Part shown: piece after piece, positions 17,449 to 29,219 of the stretch
Layout of the letters: each line of letters opens with the position of its first letter
Position numbering within the stretch: the stretch's first letter is position 1
NCBI GenBank assembly: GCA_036006525.1
Contig: DASYPP010000046.1
Coordinates: forward strand, 1-64,000
Length of the DNA: 64,000 nt
Direction: 5' to 3'
From: DASYPP01 sp036006525
Lineage (GTDB): Bacteria > Gemmatimonadota > Gemmatimonadetes > Gemmatimonadales > GWC2-71-9
Made by a program: the position numbers and the translations under genes
Notes under the pieces: generated by a model
What the model was told of the DNA's origin: nothing
What the model saw: only the letters and a program-made list of their open reading frames with translations
Databases searched by the model: none

Positions 17449-19709
17449 TCGAACGCCTGGTGACGCCCGAAGTAGTTCGCGAGCACAACCTGAATGAGCT
17501 CGAGTACCAGCGGATCCTGGAAATCCTGGGCCGGACGCCGACCTTGACCGAGTTGGGGGTCTTTTCCGCGCTCTGGTCCGAGCACTGCTCCTACAAGCAC
17601 TCCAAGCCGATCCTCAAGACCTTCCCCACCACGGGGCCCCGGGTCGTGCAGGGCCCCGGTGAGAACGCCGGCGTCCTGCGCCTCGCCGAAGGATGGGCGG
17701 TGGCCTTCAAGATCGAGTCCCATAACCATCCCTCCGCGGTCGAGCCCTACCAGGGCGCGGCCACCGGCGCCGGCGGTATCCTGCGCGACGTCTTCACCAT
17801 GGGCGCCCGCCCCGTCGCGATGCTCAACAGCCTCCGCTTCGGTCCGCTGGACCAGCCCCGCAACCGCTACCTCTTCGCCGGCGTGGTGCGCGGGATCGGC
17901 GACTACGGCAACTGCGTCGGGGTGCCGACCCTGGGCGGCGAAGTGGACTTCGCTCCCGGCTACAGCGGCAACCCGCTGGTTAACGCGATGTGCGTCGGCC
18001 TGCTCAAGGAAGCGGACCTGGTCACCGCCCGGGCTCACGGAGTGGGCAACATTCTCCTCGCCATGGGGGCCCGGACCGGGCGGGATGGCATCCACGGCGC
18101 CAGCTTTGCCTCGGAAGAGTTGTCGGCAAAGAGCGAAGCGCGCCGGCCTCAGGTCCAGGTGGGCGACCCCTTCACCGAGAAGCTGCTGCTGGAAGCGACC
18201 CTCGAGCTGATCGAGCTCAAGCTCGTTGTCGCGATCCAGGACATGGGCGCGGCAGGTCTCACCAGCTCGTCCGCCGAAATGGCGGCGCGGGGGCACGTCG
18301 GGGTCGAGCTGGAGACCGATAAGGTGCCGGTTCGCGAAGCCGACATGACGCCGTACGAGATCCTGCTCTCCGAGTCCCAGGAGCGCATGCTGGTCGTCGC
18401 CGAGCCCCGGATGGTGCAGCAGGTACAGGCGGTGTGCGCCAAGTGGGAGCTCGACGCCACCCCGATCGGCGTGGTAACCGACGACGGGATGTTCCGGGTT
18501 CGCCACAACGGCATCGTGGTGGCAGAAATCCCCGGCCAGCGGCTGGTAGACGACTGCCCGATCTACTATCCCGAGGCGAAGGAATCTGAAGCGGTCAAGA
18601 AGTTACGTACCGCCTTACCGCCTTACCGCCCTACCGCCTTGGACCAGTCGCTCGAAACCCTGCTGGATGCCCCGAGTCTCGCCAGCAAGAAATGGGTCTA
18701 CGAACAATACGATTCCACCGTCCAGGGCAGTACCGCGATCCTCCCCGGCGGCGATGCCGGCATGTTGCACGTGCTGGGAACCGAGTTCGGCCTGGCCGTA
18801 ACGGTCGATTGCAACGCGCGGCTCCTGGCGCTGGACCCCTACGAGGGCGGAAAAGCGGCCGTCGCGGAGGCCGCCCGGAACATTTCGGTCACCGGCGCTG
18901 TTCCCATAGGCATCACTGATTGTCTGAATTTCGGCAGTCCGGAGAAGCCCGAGGTGTTCTTCCAGTTCCAGCAGGCCTGCAAGGGAATCGGAGACGCCTG
19001 CCGGGCCTTTGGCATTCCGGTGACCGGCGGCAATGTGTCCTTCTACAACGAGAGCCCGACCGGCGCGATCGACCCGACACCGACCATCGGCATGGTCGGA
19101 TTGATCGACAATATCGGCGACCGGCTGCAGAGCCACTTCGCCCAGTCGGCCGACCGGATCGTGGTACTCGGCAGGGCCACGAAGGGATCGCTGGGCGGCT
19201 CCGCCTATTGGGTCGAAGTCCTCGGGTTCGTCGGTGGCCAGCCGTCGCCGGTGGATCTGGAGGAAGAGCTGGCGCTGCAGAAGCTGCTGAACCATGCAGC
19301 CCGGGAGCACCTGCTTCGTTCGGCCCACGACAGCTCCACCGGAGGACTGGCGGTGACGCTGGTCGAGGCCGCGATGCGCGGTCCATATGCGGTGAGCGGA
19401 GTGGGGATCACGGTGGACCTGGGCCAGGTGCACGGGGCGTCCGAGACCTCGGACGAGGAGTTATTCTTCGGTGAGGTAGGCGCCCAGGCGGTGGTGTCGC
19501 TGGACCCGGCGCTGCTGGAGCCGTTCATGACGCTGGCCGGCCAGTACCAGGTGCCGGCCGCAGTGGTCGGAACGGTGGCGGACGTCAACGAAGGGGTCAG
19601 CATCGGGCGGGGGCAGGCGGGCATCCAGCGATCGGTGACTAAACTGCGCGAGATCTATTACGGTTCGATCCCGAGACGGATGGATGAAGGACTAAACGGC
19701 AAGGACTAA
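17445..19709 (+). CDS. purL: FGAM synthase, small PurL subunit
   Basis: 754 aa. ATP-dependent amidotransferase converting FGAR to FGAM with PurS and PurQ. The GTG start overlaps the previous stop. Motifs: WSEHCSYKHSK, FKIESHNHPSAVEPYQGAATG, GGEVDF and DMGAAGLTSSSAEMA in the first half; DSSTGGLAVTLVEA in the second. Between the two AIRS-like halves (about residues 386-398) a tandem CCTTACCG DNA repeat is translated as RTALPPYRPTA. The final residues MDEGLNGKD and the TAA are encoded by the start of the AAGGACT repeat. Confidence 0.96.
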   Translation: MIERLVTPEVVREHNLNELEYQRILEILGRTPTLTELGVFSALWSEHCSYKHSKPILKTFPTTGPRVVQGPGENAGVLRLAEGWAVAFKIESHNHPSAVEPYQGAATGAGGILRDVFTMGARPVAMLNSLRFGPLDQPRNRYLFAGVVRGIGDYGNCVGVPTLGGEVDFAPGYSGNPLVNAMCVGLLKEADLVTARAHGVGNILLAMGARTGRDGIHGASFASEELSAKSEARRPQVQVGDPFTEKLLLEATLELIELKLVVAIQDMGAAGLTSSSAEMAARGHVGVELETDKVPVREADMTPYEILLSESQERMLVVAEPRMVQQVQAVCAKWELDATPIGVVTDDGMFRVRHNGIVVAEIPGQRLVDDCPIYYPEAKESEAVKKLRTALPPYRPTALDQSLETLLDAPSLASKKWVYEQYDSTVQGSTAILPGGDAGMLHVLGTEFGLAVTVDCNARLLALDPYEGGKAAVAEAARNISVTGAVPIGITDCLNFGSPEKPEVFFQFQQACKGIGDACRAFGIPVTGGNVSFYNESPTGAIDPTPTIGMVGLIDNIGDRLQSHFAQSADRIVVLGRATKGSLGGSAYWVEVLGFVGGQPSPVDLEEELALQKLLNHAAREHLLRSAHDSSTGGLAVTLVEAAMRGPYAVSGVGITVDLGQVHGASETSDEELFFGEVGAQAVVSLDPALLEPFMTLAGQYQVPAAVVGTVADVNEGVSIGRGQAGIQRSVTKLREIYYGSIPRRMDEGLNGKD
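18603..18641. repeat. CCTTACCG tandem repeat inside purL
   Basis: ACCGCCTTACCGCCTTACCG followed by CCCTACCGCCTT: four near-identical 8 bp units within the coding sequence. It encodes a Leu/Pro/Tyr-rich linker at the junction of the two homologous halves of PurL. The unit length is the same as in the GATTTAGG element at 54759. Confidence 0.75.
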
Positions 19710-19802
19710 GTGCGAAGGACTAAGGACTAACAAAGAGGGACTAAGTGCTAAGGACTAAGAACTTAACTTCGCAGAGTCCTTAGTCCTTAGTCCTCAGTCC
19801 TT
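19684..19802. repeat. AAGGACT heptamer inverted repeat, copy 2
   Basis: The left side holds about eight AAGGACTAA-type units interspersed with short spacers (19684-19770); the right arm is AGTCCTTAGTCCTTAGTCCT plus one further unit (about 19774-19802). The purL stop codon is the TAA of a unit, and the purF Shine-Dalgarno lies just after the right arm. Same unit as the element at 3587. Confidence 0.85.
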
Positions 19803-19821
19803 GAAAGGGGCGTCTCTCTCG

Positions 19822-21216
19822 ATGTGTGGCATTTTCGGAGTTAGCGGGTTGCCTGACGCATCCCGCCTGACTTATCTCGGACTCTACGCCCTGCAGCACC
19901 GGGGCCAGGAGAGCGCCGGCATCATTTCCATCGATGCCGACGGACGCACTCACGCCCATCTCGGCATGGGACTGGTCTCCGAGAACTTTGACGACGCCGT
20001 CCTCTCCAGCCTGACCGGCGATGTCGCCATCGGCCATACCCGCTACTCGACGGCCGGCGGTTCGGTGCTGGCCAACGCCCAGCCCTGCCTGGTGAATTAC
20101 CACGAGGGCGCGCTCTCTATCGCCCATAACGGCAACATCACCAACGCGGTCGAGCTGAAGCGGGAGCTGGTCAGCCAGGGTGCCATCTTTACCACCTCGT
20201 CCGATACCGAAGTCCTGATTCACCTGATCGCGCGCTCCAAGGCCGGCACTCCGGAGCAGCAGATCCGCGAAGCCCTCGAAAAGGCGGAAGGCGCCTCTAC
20301 CCTGCTGCTCACCGTGGGCCGCGACCTCTACGCCGTAGTGGACAGCCGCGGGTTCCGGCCGCTCTGGCTGGGCCGCCTGGGCCACGGCATCGTCGCCGCC
20401 TCCGAGACCTGCGCCTTCGACCTGGTCGGGGCCACCCCCATCCGCGAGCTGCAGCCCGGGGATTTCGTCCACATCAGCGACGGCATTATCACCGATCTCC
20501 CCAGGCTCACGCCTCGCCCCGTGAGCCGCTGCGTCTTCGAGCTGGTGTATTTCTCCCGGCCCGACAGCACCATCTTCGGTGAATCGGTGGACCGGGTGCG
20601 CCGTGATCTGGGCCGCCAGCTGGCCCGGGAGCACCCCACGCCGGGCGGCGAAGTGGTCTTCAGCGTTCCCGACAGCTCCAACGCCATGGCGCTGGGCTAT
20701 TCGGAAGTGTCGAACATCAAGCTCGAGCATGCGCTGATTCGCAACCACTATGTCGGCCGCACCTTCATCAACCCCACCCAGGCGCTTCGCGTCGCCAAGG
20801 TGCGGATCAAGTTCAACCCGGTGCGGGAGCTGATTGAAGGGAAGTCCTGCGTGGTGGTGGACGACAGCCTGGTCAGGGGAACTACCAGCAAGGGCCTGGT
20901 ACAGATGATTCGCGCGGCGGGCGCCCGCGAGGTCCACTTCCGCTTTGCCTCCCCGCCGATCACCGGCCCCTGCCATTACGGGATCGACACTCCGACCCGG
21001 GAAGAGCTGATCGCCTCGACTCATTCGACCGAAGAGATCCGCCAGTACCTGGGAGTCGATACCCTGGGCTATCTCTCGCTCGAGGGGATGCTCAAGGCGG
21101 CGGGCAAACAGAACTCGTGGTGCCACGCCTGCTTCTCTGGCCAGTACCCCACCCAGGTCCCCGAGGAGCTGGTCCAACTGCGCCACGCGGCGCCGCTGAT
21201 CACCAGTCCAGCGTAG
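19822..21216 (+). CDS. purF: Amidophosphoribosyltransferase (Fe-S type)
   Basis: 464 aa. Commits PRPP to purine synthesis using glutamine ammonia. I start at the ATG giving MCGIFGVSG so that Cys2 becomes the N-terminal nucleophile after Met removal; there is no propeptide. HRGQESAGI and HNGNITN belong to the Ntn glutaminase; VVVDDSLVRGTTSKG is the PRPP loop. Cysteines at SRCVFELV, TGPCHYGID and SWCHACFSG correspond to the four 4Fe-4S ligands of the B. subtilis enzyme, implying an oxygen-sensitive cluster. Confidence 0.96.
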   Translation: MCGIFGVSGLPDASRLTYLGLYALQHRGQESAGIISIDADGRTHAHLGMGLVSENFDDAVLSSLTGDVAIGHTRYSTAGGSVLANAQPCLVNYHEGALSIAHNGNITNAVELKRELVSQGAIFTTSSDTEVLIHLIARSKAGTPEQQIREALEKAEGASTLLLTVGRDLYAVVDSRGFRPLWLGRLGHGIVAASETCAFDLVGATPIRELQPGDFVHISDGIITDLPRLTPRPVSRCVFELVYFSRPDSTIFGESVDRVRRDLGRQLAREHPTPGGEVVFSVPDSSNAMALGYSEVSNIKLEHALIRNHYVGRTFINPTQALRVAKVRIKFNPVRELIEGKSCVVVDDSLVRGTTSKGLVQMIRAAGAREVHFRFASPPITGPCHYGIDTPTREELIASTHSTEEIRQYLGVDTLGYLSLEGMLKAAGKQNSWCHACFSGQYPTQVPEELVQLRHAAPLITSPA

Positions 21217-21239
21217 GATCGGCATCCACGAGGTAGAAG

Positions 21240-21341
21240 TTCCTCACGAAAGCCACGAAGGTTACAGAAAACCACGAAGAACAGTATTAATGGTTCTTCT
21301 TTGTGGATTTTGCGGGATTTCGTGGTTTTCGTGAGGAACTC
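21240..21341. repeat. CACGAA-type inverted repeat, copy 3
   Basis: The left arm starts TTCCTCACGAAAGCCACGAA and the right arm ends TTTCGTGGTTTTCGTGAGGA, with AGTATTAATGG near the centre. Shorter than the other copies and lacking the outer AACATA block. Lies just after purF in front of ppdK. Confidence 0.85.
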
Positions 21342-21453
21342 TTCCAGCCTGATCTCGCCTAACCCCAGCTAATGGAATAGATTGTGCATCCCTGCCCAGC
21401 CCCGGGCAGGCGGTCCGTCCGGCGTTTCCCCATCACCAGAAGACGAGTCACGC

Positions 21454-24120
<2,667 letters not shown>

Positions 24121-24212
24121 CTGTGTGATCGAGGTTGTTTTCGACGTCTCATGTAACGCCTGGCCGGCACCATTCCTGACCATCCATTCTCGTCACTGGC
24201 GGGGAGCCTCCC

Positions 24213-25427
24213 GTGGTATCATCCAAGGCCTTACTGGCACTAGGCTCGTACGCTCTCACCGTCACGATCCTCGGGTGTAGCGATTCCACGGGGAATTCCG
24301 ACGTCAAGCCGTTGAAACTGGAAACCTTGGTGGCTGGTTACTTGACCACCTGCGGCCAGGATGCCGCGGGTGGTCTCTTCTGTTGGGGAGCGACCCTCAA
24401 TGGGTTCCCCGCCCCGGACACCACGGCGCCCTGCAAAGACTATTTCCTCGGCTGCCTCATGACACCGACGGCAGCACCGGCGCCGCCCGATTTGCGGGAT
24501 ATCACGATATCATCCGGGTTCGCCCATCTCTGTGGCATCGGCAGCGACGACGCCATGTACTGCGCCGGATACATGCTGGTCACCTACGACGCCCTGATTT
24601 CCCTCGGTAGCACGCTGACGAAATACGGTCCTTCCGATCCTGTGGTCGCGATCGCAGCCGGCTCCACCCACGACTGCGCGATCACCACGATGGACCAGAC
24701 CTGGTGCTGGGGAGACTACGACTACAACGTGCGGGGCACCGGGGGACCGGTGGACCACGACTATGACTTCGTCCCCAACCCGGTGGCCGGCGGTTGGGAT
24801 TTTTCCTCAATTGTGTCTGGCGCAACCTCTTCCTGCGGCCTGCTCGCGAGCGGACAGGCCCTGTGCTGGGGTGATCCTCTCAGAGTAGGTGTGAACAACC
24901 CGCCAATCAGGGTGAATGAGTGCGGGCTACCCACGGAATGCGTCGATCATCCGGTAGTGGTAAACCACAACCGGGCCTTCACCAGGCTCGCCGCTGGAAT
25001 CGTCACCTGTGGGATTGACGACCTGACAGACCTTTACTGTTGGGGGCCGAACACCGAAGGGTGGGTCGGCGACGGTACCACGACCGATCGCCAGGAACCG
25101 GTCAAGATCAACCTGCCAGGGTCGGTCGTCGACGTTTTCGTTGGAACTTCTTCGAGCTGCGCGATCATCACGTCAGGTGCTGCCTACTGCTGGGGAAACA
25201 ATCACGACAGACAGCTGGGTGCTGGCAGCACGGAGCCCTATCTCGCCACCCCGACTCGACTCCAGATTTCCAAGCCGCTCAGCCGCATCGCCATTGGGTG
25301 GCAGCACGGCTGTGCGCTTGACCGCGATAAGGCGGTCTGGTGCTGGGGCGCCAACTCCCAGGCCGAGCTCGGCGTCGGCGACACCTTGCCCCGAATGAAA
25401 CCCGTCCAGGTCCCCCGCCCGGATTGA
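24213..25427 (+). CDS. Secreted RCC1-repeat lipoprotein
   Basis: 404 aa, GTG start. A signal peptide ends in the lipobox TILGC (Cys about 22). The mature part is a beta-propeller of RCC1-type repeats: six CWG motifs (FCWGATL, WCWGDYD, LCWGDPL, YCWGPNT, YCWGNNH, WCWGANS), each preceded by a conserved Cys in the GxxxSC/HDC turn, suggesting disulfide-stabilised blades in the periplasm or outside. The ligand is unknown. It stands alone, with 92 bp before and 59 bp after, and has no catalytic motif. Confidence 0.85.
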   Translation: MVSSKALLALGSYALTVTILGCSDSTGNSDVKPLKLETLVAGYLTTCGQDAAGGLFCWGATLNGFPAPDTTAPCKDYFLGCLMTPTAAPAPPDLRDITISSGFAHLCGIGSDDAMYCAGYMLVTYDALISLGSTLTKYGPSDPVVAIAAGSTHDCAITTMDQTWCWGDYDYNVRGTGGPVDHDYDFVPNPVAGGWDFSSIVSGATSSCGLLASGQALCWGDPLRVGVNNPPIRVNECGLPTECVDHPVVVNHNRAFTRLAAGIVTCGIDDLTDLYCWGPNTEGWVGDGTTTDRQEPVKINLPGSVVDVFVGTSSSCAIITSGAAYCWGNNHDRQLGAGSTEPYLATPTRLQISKPLSRIAIGWQHGCALDRDKAVWCWGANSQAELGVGDTLPRMKPVQVPRPD

Positions 25428-25486
25428 TGCCCGGTTAAGATTGATGGGATCATGTGGGATCACCATCATCCGAAACCGAGCAGGCC

Positions 25487-25891
25487 ATGACTGGAACCTC
25501 CGGATTACCTGCCAAACGCCGCCGCGACCTCGCCGCCCACGGGCATGCGAACTACACGATGGACGCCCGGCTGACGTCAACGACATTCGAATTGCATGGC
25601 TACCGGGTAGTGCAGAGTTTTGGCGTGGTCCGCGGGATCACGGTACGGTCCCGAAACCTGTTCGGCACCATCGGGGCGACCTTCCAGATCCTGATGGGCG
25701 GCAACATCGGGCTTCTCACCGAGTTGTGCGAGACCGCCCGGCTCGAAGCCTTTAGGATTCTGCTTCACCACGCCGAAGAGGTGGGGGCCAATGCGGTCAT
25801 CGGCATCCGCTATGATGCCACCGAGATCATGTCCGGGGTCAGCGAAGTCATCTGCTATGGCACGGCCGTCCTGGTCGAGCCGGAAGGTTGA
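25487..25891 (+). CDS. YbjQ/UPF0145 family protein
   Basis: 134 aa from the ATG at 25487 (a GTG 33 bp upstream is possible but lacks support). The UPF0145 fold is recognisable from GVVRGITVRSRNLFGTIGATFQ, GGNIGLLTELCETAR and GANAVIGIRYDATEI. Members form pentamers and are annotated as heavy-metal-binding domain proteins, without a demonstrated cellular role. The next gene begins 1 bp after its stop, so they are cotranscribed. Confidence 0.85.
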   Translation: MTGTSGLPAKRRRDLAAHGHANYTMDARLTSTTFELHGYRVVQSFGVVRGITVRSRNLFGTIGATFQILMGGNIGLLTELCETARLEAFRILLHHAEEVGANAVIGIRYDATEIMSGVSEVICYGTAVLVEPEG

Positions 25892-25892
25892 T

Positions 25893-26207
25893 ATGGGAGC
25901 CGCTGCTGCTGCCGTGATGATCCGCAAGGAAAAGGAGCTGATCGCTCATTTCCGCAGTCTTCACGCCATCTCCCCGGAAACCGCTCGGCCACAACAGGAC
26001 TTCGCCGACGACTCCAGCAATGCGTGGAAACGGCTCTTCCGCCACGCCGTCATCCGCCAGGCCGCCGGGGGAACCTGGTACCTGGACGAGCTGTCCTGGG
26101 AGGCGCTCCGCAACACCAGGCGACGGGTGATCATGATCGTCCTGATCGCGGTCGCCGTGGCGTTCCTGGTAGGATACATCCCCGCCATGCTGGCGCATTC
26201 AAAGTGA
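25893..26207 (+). CDS. Small membrane protein of unknown function
   Basis: 104 aa starting MGAAAAAVMIRKEKEL. A cytosolic part of about 75 residues with mixed charge is followed by one C-terminal transmembrane helix (VIMIVLIAVAVAFLVGYIPAML, about residues 79-100): a tail-anchored topology. I recognise no family. It starts 1 bp after the YbjQ gene and overlaps the cupin gene by 4 bp, so the three form one unit. Confidence 0.65.
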   Translation: MGAAAAAVMIRKEKELIAHFRSLHAISPETARPQQDFADDSSNAWKRLFRHAVIRQAAGGTWYLDELSWEALRNTRRRVIMIVLIAVAVAFLVGYIPAMLAHSK

Positions 26208-26530
26208 GCGCCATCCATCTCAGCCTGTCCGAGGCGGAGCGGCGGCTGCCGACCCCGGACGGCAAGCGTTTTGTCGAGCTCTATCACCACGGAAGCCTGG
26301 ACGTGGAGTTGTACGCGCCCCGGGGGTCCGACCCCCAGTCGCCGCACAGTCGGGACGAGGTCTACGTGGTGGCGAGGGGAACCGGCATGTTCTGGGATGG
26401 AGAGAAGCAAACCGAGTTCGGGCCGGGAGATTTTCTATTCGTGGCAGCGGGCCGCTACCACCGCTTCGAGGATTTTTCCGACGACCTGGCGGTCTGGGTG
26501 ATGTTTTACGGTCCGGAGGGCGGAGAATGA
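26204..26530 (+). CDS. Cupin-domain protein
   Basis: 108 aa from GTG at 26204 (GTGA overlap with the previous stop). A single beta-barrel cupin: motif 1 PHSRDEVYVVARGTG and motif 2 PGDFLFVAAGRYHRFEDF provide the His/Glu/His metal-site residues. Small cupins of this kind include mannose-6-phosphate isomerase-like and dioxygenase-like proteins, and the substrate cannot be read from the sequence. Last gene of the three-gene unit, followed by a strong hairpin. Confidence 0.85.
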   Translation: MSAIHLSLSEAERRLPTPDGKRFVELYHHGSLDVELYAPRGSDPQSPHSRDEVYVVARGTGMFWDGEKQTEFGPGDFLFVAAGRYHRFEDFSDDLAVWVMFYGPEGGE

Positions 26531-26532
26531 AA

Positions 26533-26572
26533 AGCCCCCTCTCCCGTCCGGGAGGGGGGGCTCGGGGGTGAG
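26533..26572 (+). terminator. GC-rich hairpin between convergent genes
   Basis: GCCCCCTCTCCC and GGGAGGGGGGGC form a 12 bp stem with one G-T pair around a GTCC loop. It is followed by CTCGGGGGTGAGGG, so the whole element resembles the CCCTCTCCC/GGGTGAGGG repeats scattered through many high-GC genomes. It separates the plus-strand cupin gene from the minus-strand DUF5916 gene and could terminate either. Confidence 0.6.
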
Positions 26573-26574
26573 GG

Positions 26575-29109
26575 TTACCAATCCAGCCAATACGAGAACT
26601 TCACCAGGAACACGTCATCCGCCCGCTGTCCGAAGAGATCGCCCAGGTTACCCCGGAAGTTCTCATTCCCTTCGAACGGATTGAACGCCTGCCGCCCCTG
26701 GCTCCACACCAGGAACACCGAAGAGCCCGGCCGATACTCCCAGCGGAACACCACGTTGGAGCGGAACTGCATGAAGTTGAACCCGCCGGGGGCATTGGTG
26801 ACCGCCGTATCCCCGAAGGCAACGAACCGGTCGTCGTACCGGTCGGCGCGGGGATTCGCGCTCAGCTGACGAACATCGCTCCAGGTTCCCTTGGAAACGA
26901 ACGGCTGAGCATACACCTGCAGCGTCATATCCGGCGTGAAGGTGTAATTCAGCCGCCACGTGATCCCCAACTCTCTCTGCTCCAGGTGGGCGAAGGTCGA
27001 TTGGGGTTGCCCCAGGGTATCCGTGAGAATGTCGAAGAACTGGGTATTGTCGGTGTTCCGGGAATAGTTCACGCTGAGCGAGGTCGTAAACCGGGACGCG
27101 ACCTTGAAGTCCAGCTCGGGACTCAGGCTGATGTTGTGGGACCGCCCGTCATCACCCCGGAAGTAGTTCACGAAGATGCTGGGAACGATCGACTTCCGGT
27201 TGTCGCCCACGATGCCGCCCCAGGGTGCGATCCACCGATCCTGGCGCAGCGCCGGCCCGCCCCGGGCGCAGCGGTCGCAGAAGGTCGAACCCACCGCCAC
27301 GGTTCCACCGGTGTGGATCGACCAGTTGTTGTGGAACGTCACGTGAATATTGCTGTTGAACGCCCGGTCGGTCGGTAGCCCGCCCGTCGACCAGTACTGC
27401 CACCAGTTCAGGTTCCAGCGAAAGACGTTGTACAGGCTGGTGGGTTTCCGCCAGTTGAACGAGAACCAGCCGGTCAAAGTCTGCCGGTCGGCCTGGCGCA
27501 GGAACCCGACGTCGTTCACCTCGAAACCAGGGGACGTTCTGGAGTAACCGACCTCGAAGCGGGTCAGCTGACCGCCCACCTTGTTGAACCGCATATCGAA
27601 ATAGCTGCCGGTGAGGGAGGTTCGGGTGGAATCGAAGGCGAGGTCCCCGTCCGGACGCTGGTAGAGGTGCACCGAGCTCCGCTGGGTCCGGGCAATCGCC
27701 TCGGGGCTGCCTGCCACCCGGCTCACGTCGAAGGAACCCGACATTTCAAACCGACCGAACCGGTGGCGCCCGTCTACCCCGCCCGCGTAGGCGTCACGAT
27801 GCAGGATCGGGGAGCTCCACTGGTCCATGGACCGATTGACCCCGGTTCCCATGATCCCGAAGCTGCTGTTGCCCGCGTTGAAATCCTGGTTGGCCCGGAC
27901 CACGGCGTAGTTGGTGGCCGGCTCGAGGGTCTCGTCGTTCGGACCCCTCTCCCGGTCGGTAACCGCGTCGATGACTCCGAGGGAAAACCCGCCCGGCGTC
28001 CGGCCAGTCACCTTGGCCGCTCCGATAATGGTGGTGGCCAATGGCGAGGAGGCATCGCCGTAGAGGCCGGAGAGCGTCGGCTGGCGGCCGATCCGGCGAG
28101 AATAGAACAGACCTTCCCCGGAACTGCAGTCAATGACGACAAAGCAGTTGAGGTTGAAATCGAAGAGCCCCTTTCCCTCCACGAAGAACGGCCGCCGCTC
28201 GCTGAAGAAGGTCTCGAACGCCGACAGATTCAGGACCGCGGGATCAGCGTCGACCTGGCCGAAGTCCGGATTGACCGTCGCGTTCAGGGTAAGGTTGGAG
28301 GAAATCCCGTACTTGAGGTCTCCACCCACGTTGAACGCCTGGTGCCGCTCGAACCCGGTAGGCGTAGCCCGGGGTTCGTCCTGGGCTACCATGTACGGGG
28401 TGACCTCGAGTTTCCTCGGGCTCGCCAGGTTGGACAGGCCGGTGAGCTCTCCCCACTGGCTCACGAAGCCAGACTGGGATTGCCGATAGAGCGGCCAGGT
28501 CACCTGCGAGTTGTAACGCGGAATGTTGCGCCAGAGCATGACGCCGAAAGTATTGGTCGCGCCCGGCGAGAATCGAAGCTGGGAAAGGGGTATCTTGAAC
28601 TCGGCCGTCCATCCCAGTGAATCCACCTTTGTCGCCACCTCCCAGATGCCGTCCCAGGCCCCGTCTTCGTTGCCGTCACTGTAGACCGCGTAGTCCGCCT
28701 TGACTCCCGCCGGGTTCACCACAAACTCATACCCGGTCCGCTTGTCGTGATACGAGTCCAGCATCACGATGATATTATCAGAGTTGGTCTGGTCGTCGCG
28801 CCGGGAGAGCAGGCTGACGATGCTGTCCGGATGGGTGTCGTACATTCGAACGAAGACGTAGATATTATGCTCGTCGTACGCTATCCGGCCCTCGGTCCGC
28901 TGCTTGGCCGTCGCTCCTTCGGTGGGCCGGGCCTCGTAGAACTCACTGATCAGGGGGGCGCCCTGCCAGACCGCGTCGGCGTCCATTCCATCCAGCACCG
29001 GGGGGGCCGGCGCAAGCACGGCTGATGCGGTGCGGACCGGGCTGGGTATGGTCGCAGGAGTCGTGGATTGCGTCTGAAGAACCAGGAGTATGCCAACTAA
29101 AGCAGTCAT
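26575..29109 (-). CDS. CBM9-like plus DUF5916 outer-membrane protein
   Basis: 844 aa. A short N-terminal hydrophobic signal, then a carbohydrate-binding family 9-like domain (about 35-220: VLDGMDADAVWQGA, GRIAYDEHNIYVFVRMYDT, WTAEFKIPLSQLRFSPG). The remainder is DUF5916, rich in alternating aromatic strands and ending SYWLDW with a terminal aromatic residue, as in outer-membrane beta barrels. The FETFFSERRPFFVEG motif is characteristic. Such proteins are common in Bacteroidota and Gemmatimonadota and are presumed to bind or transport glycans. Divergent from the POTRA/HEAT gene, with a 110 bp gap. Confidence 0.85.
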   Translation of the reverse strand: MTALVGILLVLQTQSTTPATIPSPVRTASAVLAPAPPVLDGMDADAVWQGAPLISEFYEARPTEGATAKQRTEGRIAYDEHNIYVFVRMYDTHPDSIVSLLSRRDDQTNSDNIIVMLDSYHDKRTGYEFVVNPAGVKADYAVYSDGNEDGAWDGIWEVATKVDSLGWTAEFKIPLSQLRFSPGATNTFGVMLWRNIPRYNSQVTWPLYRQSQSGFVSQWGELTGLSNLASPRKLEVTPYMVAQDEPRATPTGFERHQAFNVGGDLKYGISSNLTLNATVNPDFGQVDADPAVLNLSAFETFFSERRPFFVEGKGLFDFNLNCFVVIDCSSGEGLFYSRRIGRQPTLSGLYGDASSPLATTIIGAAKVTGRTPGGFSLGVIDAVTDRERGPNDETLEPATNYAVVRANQDFNAGNSSFGIMGTGVNRSMDQWSSPILHRDAYAGGVDGRHRFGRFEMSGSFDVSRVAGSPEAIARTQRSSVHLYQRPDGDLAFDSTRTSLTGSYFDMRFNKVGGQLTRFEVGYSRTSPGFEVNDVGFLRQADRQTLTGWFSFNWRKPTSLYNVFRWNLNWWQYWSTGGLPTDRAFNSNIHVTFHNNWSIHTGGTVAVGSTFCDRCARGGPALRQDRWIAPWGGIVGDNRKSIVPSIFVNYFRGDDGRSHNISLSPELDFKVASRFTTSLSVNYSRNTDNTQFFDILTDTLGQPQSTFAHLEQRELGITWRLNYTFTPDMTLQVYAQPFVSKGTWSDVRQLSANPRADRYDDRFVAFGDTAVTNAPGGFNFMQFRSNVVFRWEYRPGSSVFLVWSQGRQAFNPFEGNENFRGNLGDLFGQRADDVFLVKFSYWLDW

Positions 29110-29219
29110 ATCGGATCACCCGCAGGGAGGTTGAGGCCTTGGACACTGCAACGAAGCAAAGGGTTGCAAGAACGGATGCCCCCGGCACCTACGGAGGGAC
29201 GGACCGGCCGGATTCCGGG

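Noticed and set aside
16896..18506. A 536-codon minus-strand open frame across purQ and purL
   Set aside because: Antisense to conserved purine genes and includes the translated repeat; no motif.
26533..26572. Candidate mobile element end
   Set aside because: A single hairpin at a convergent junction without flanking duplication or transposase; a terminator or dispersed repeat explains it.
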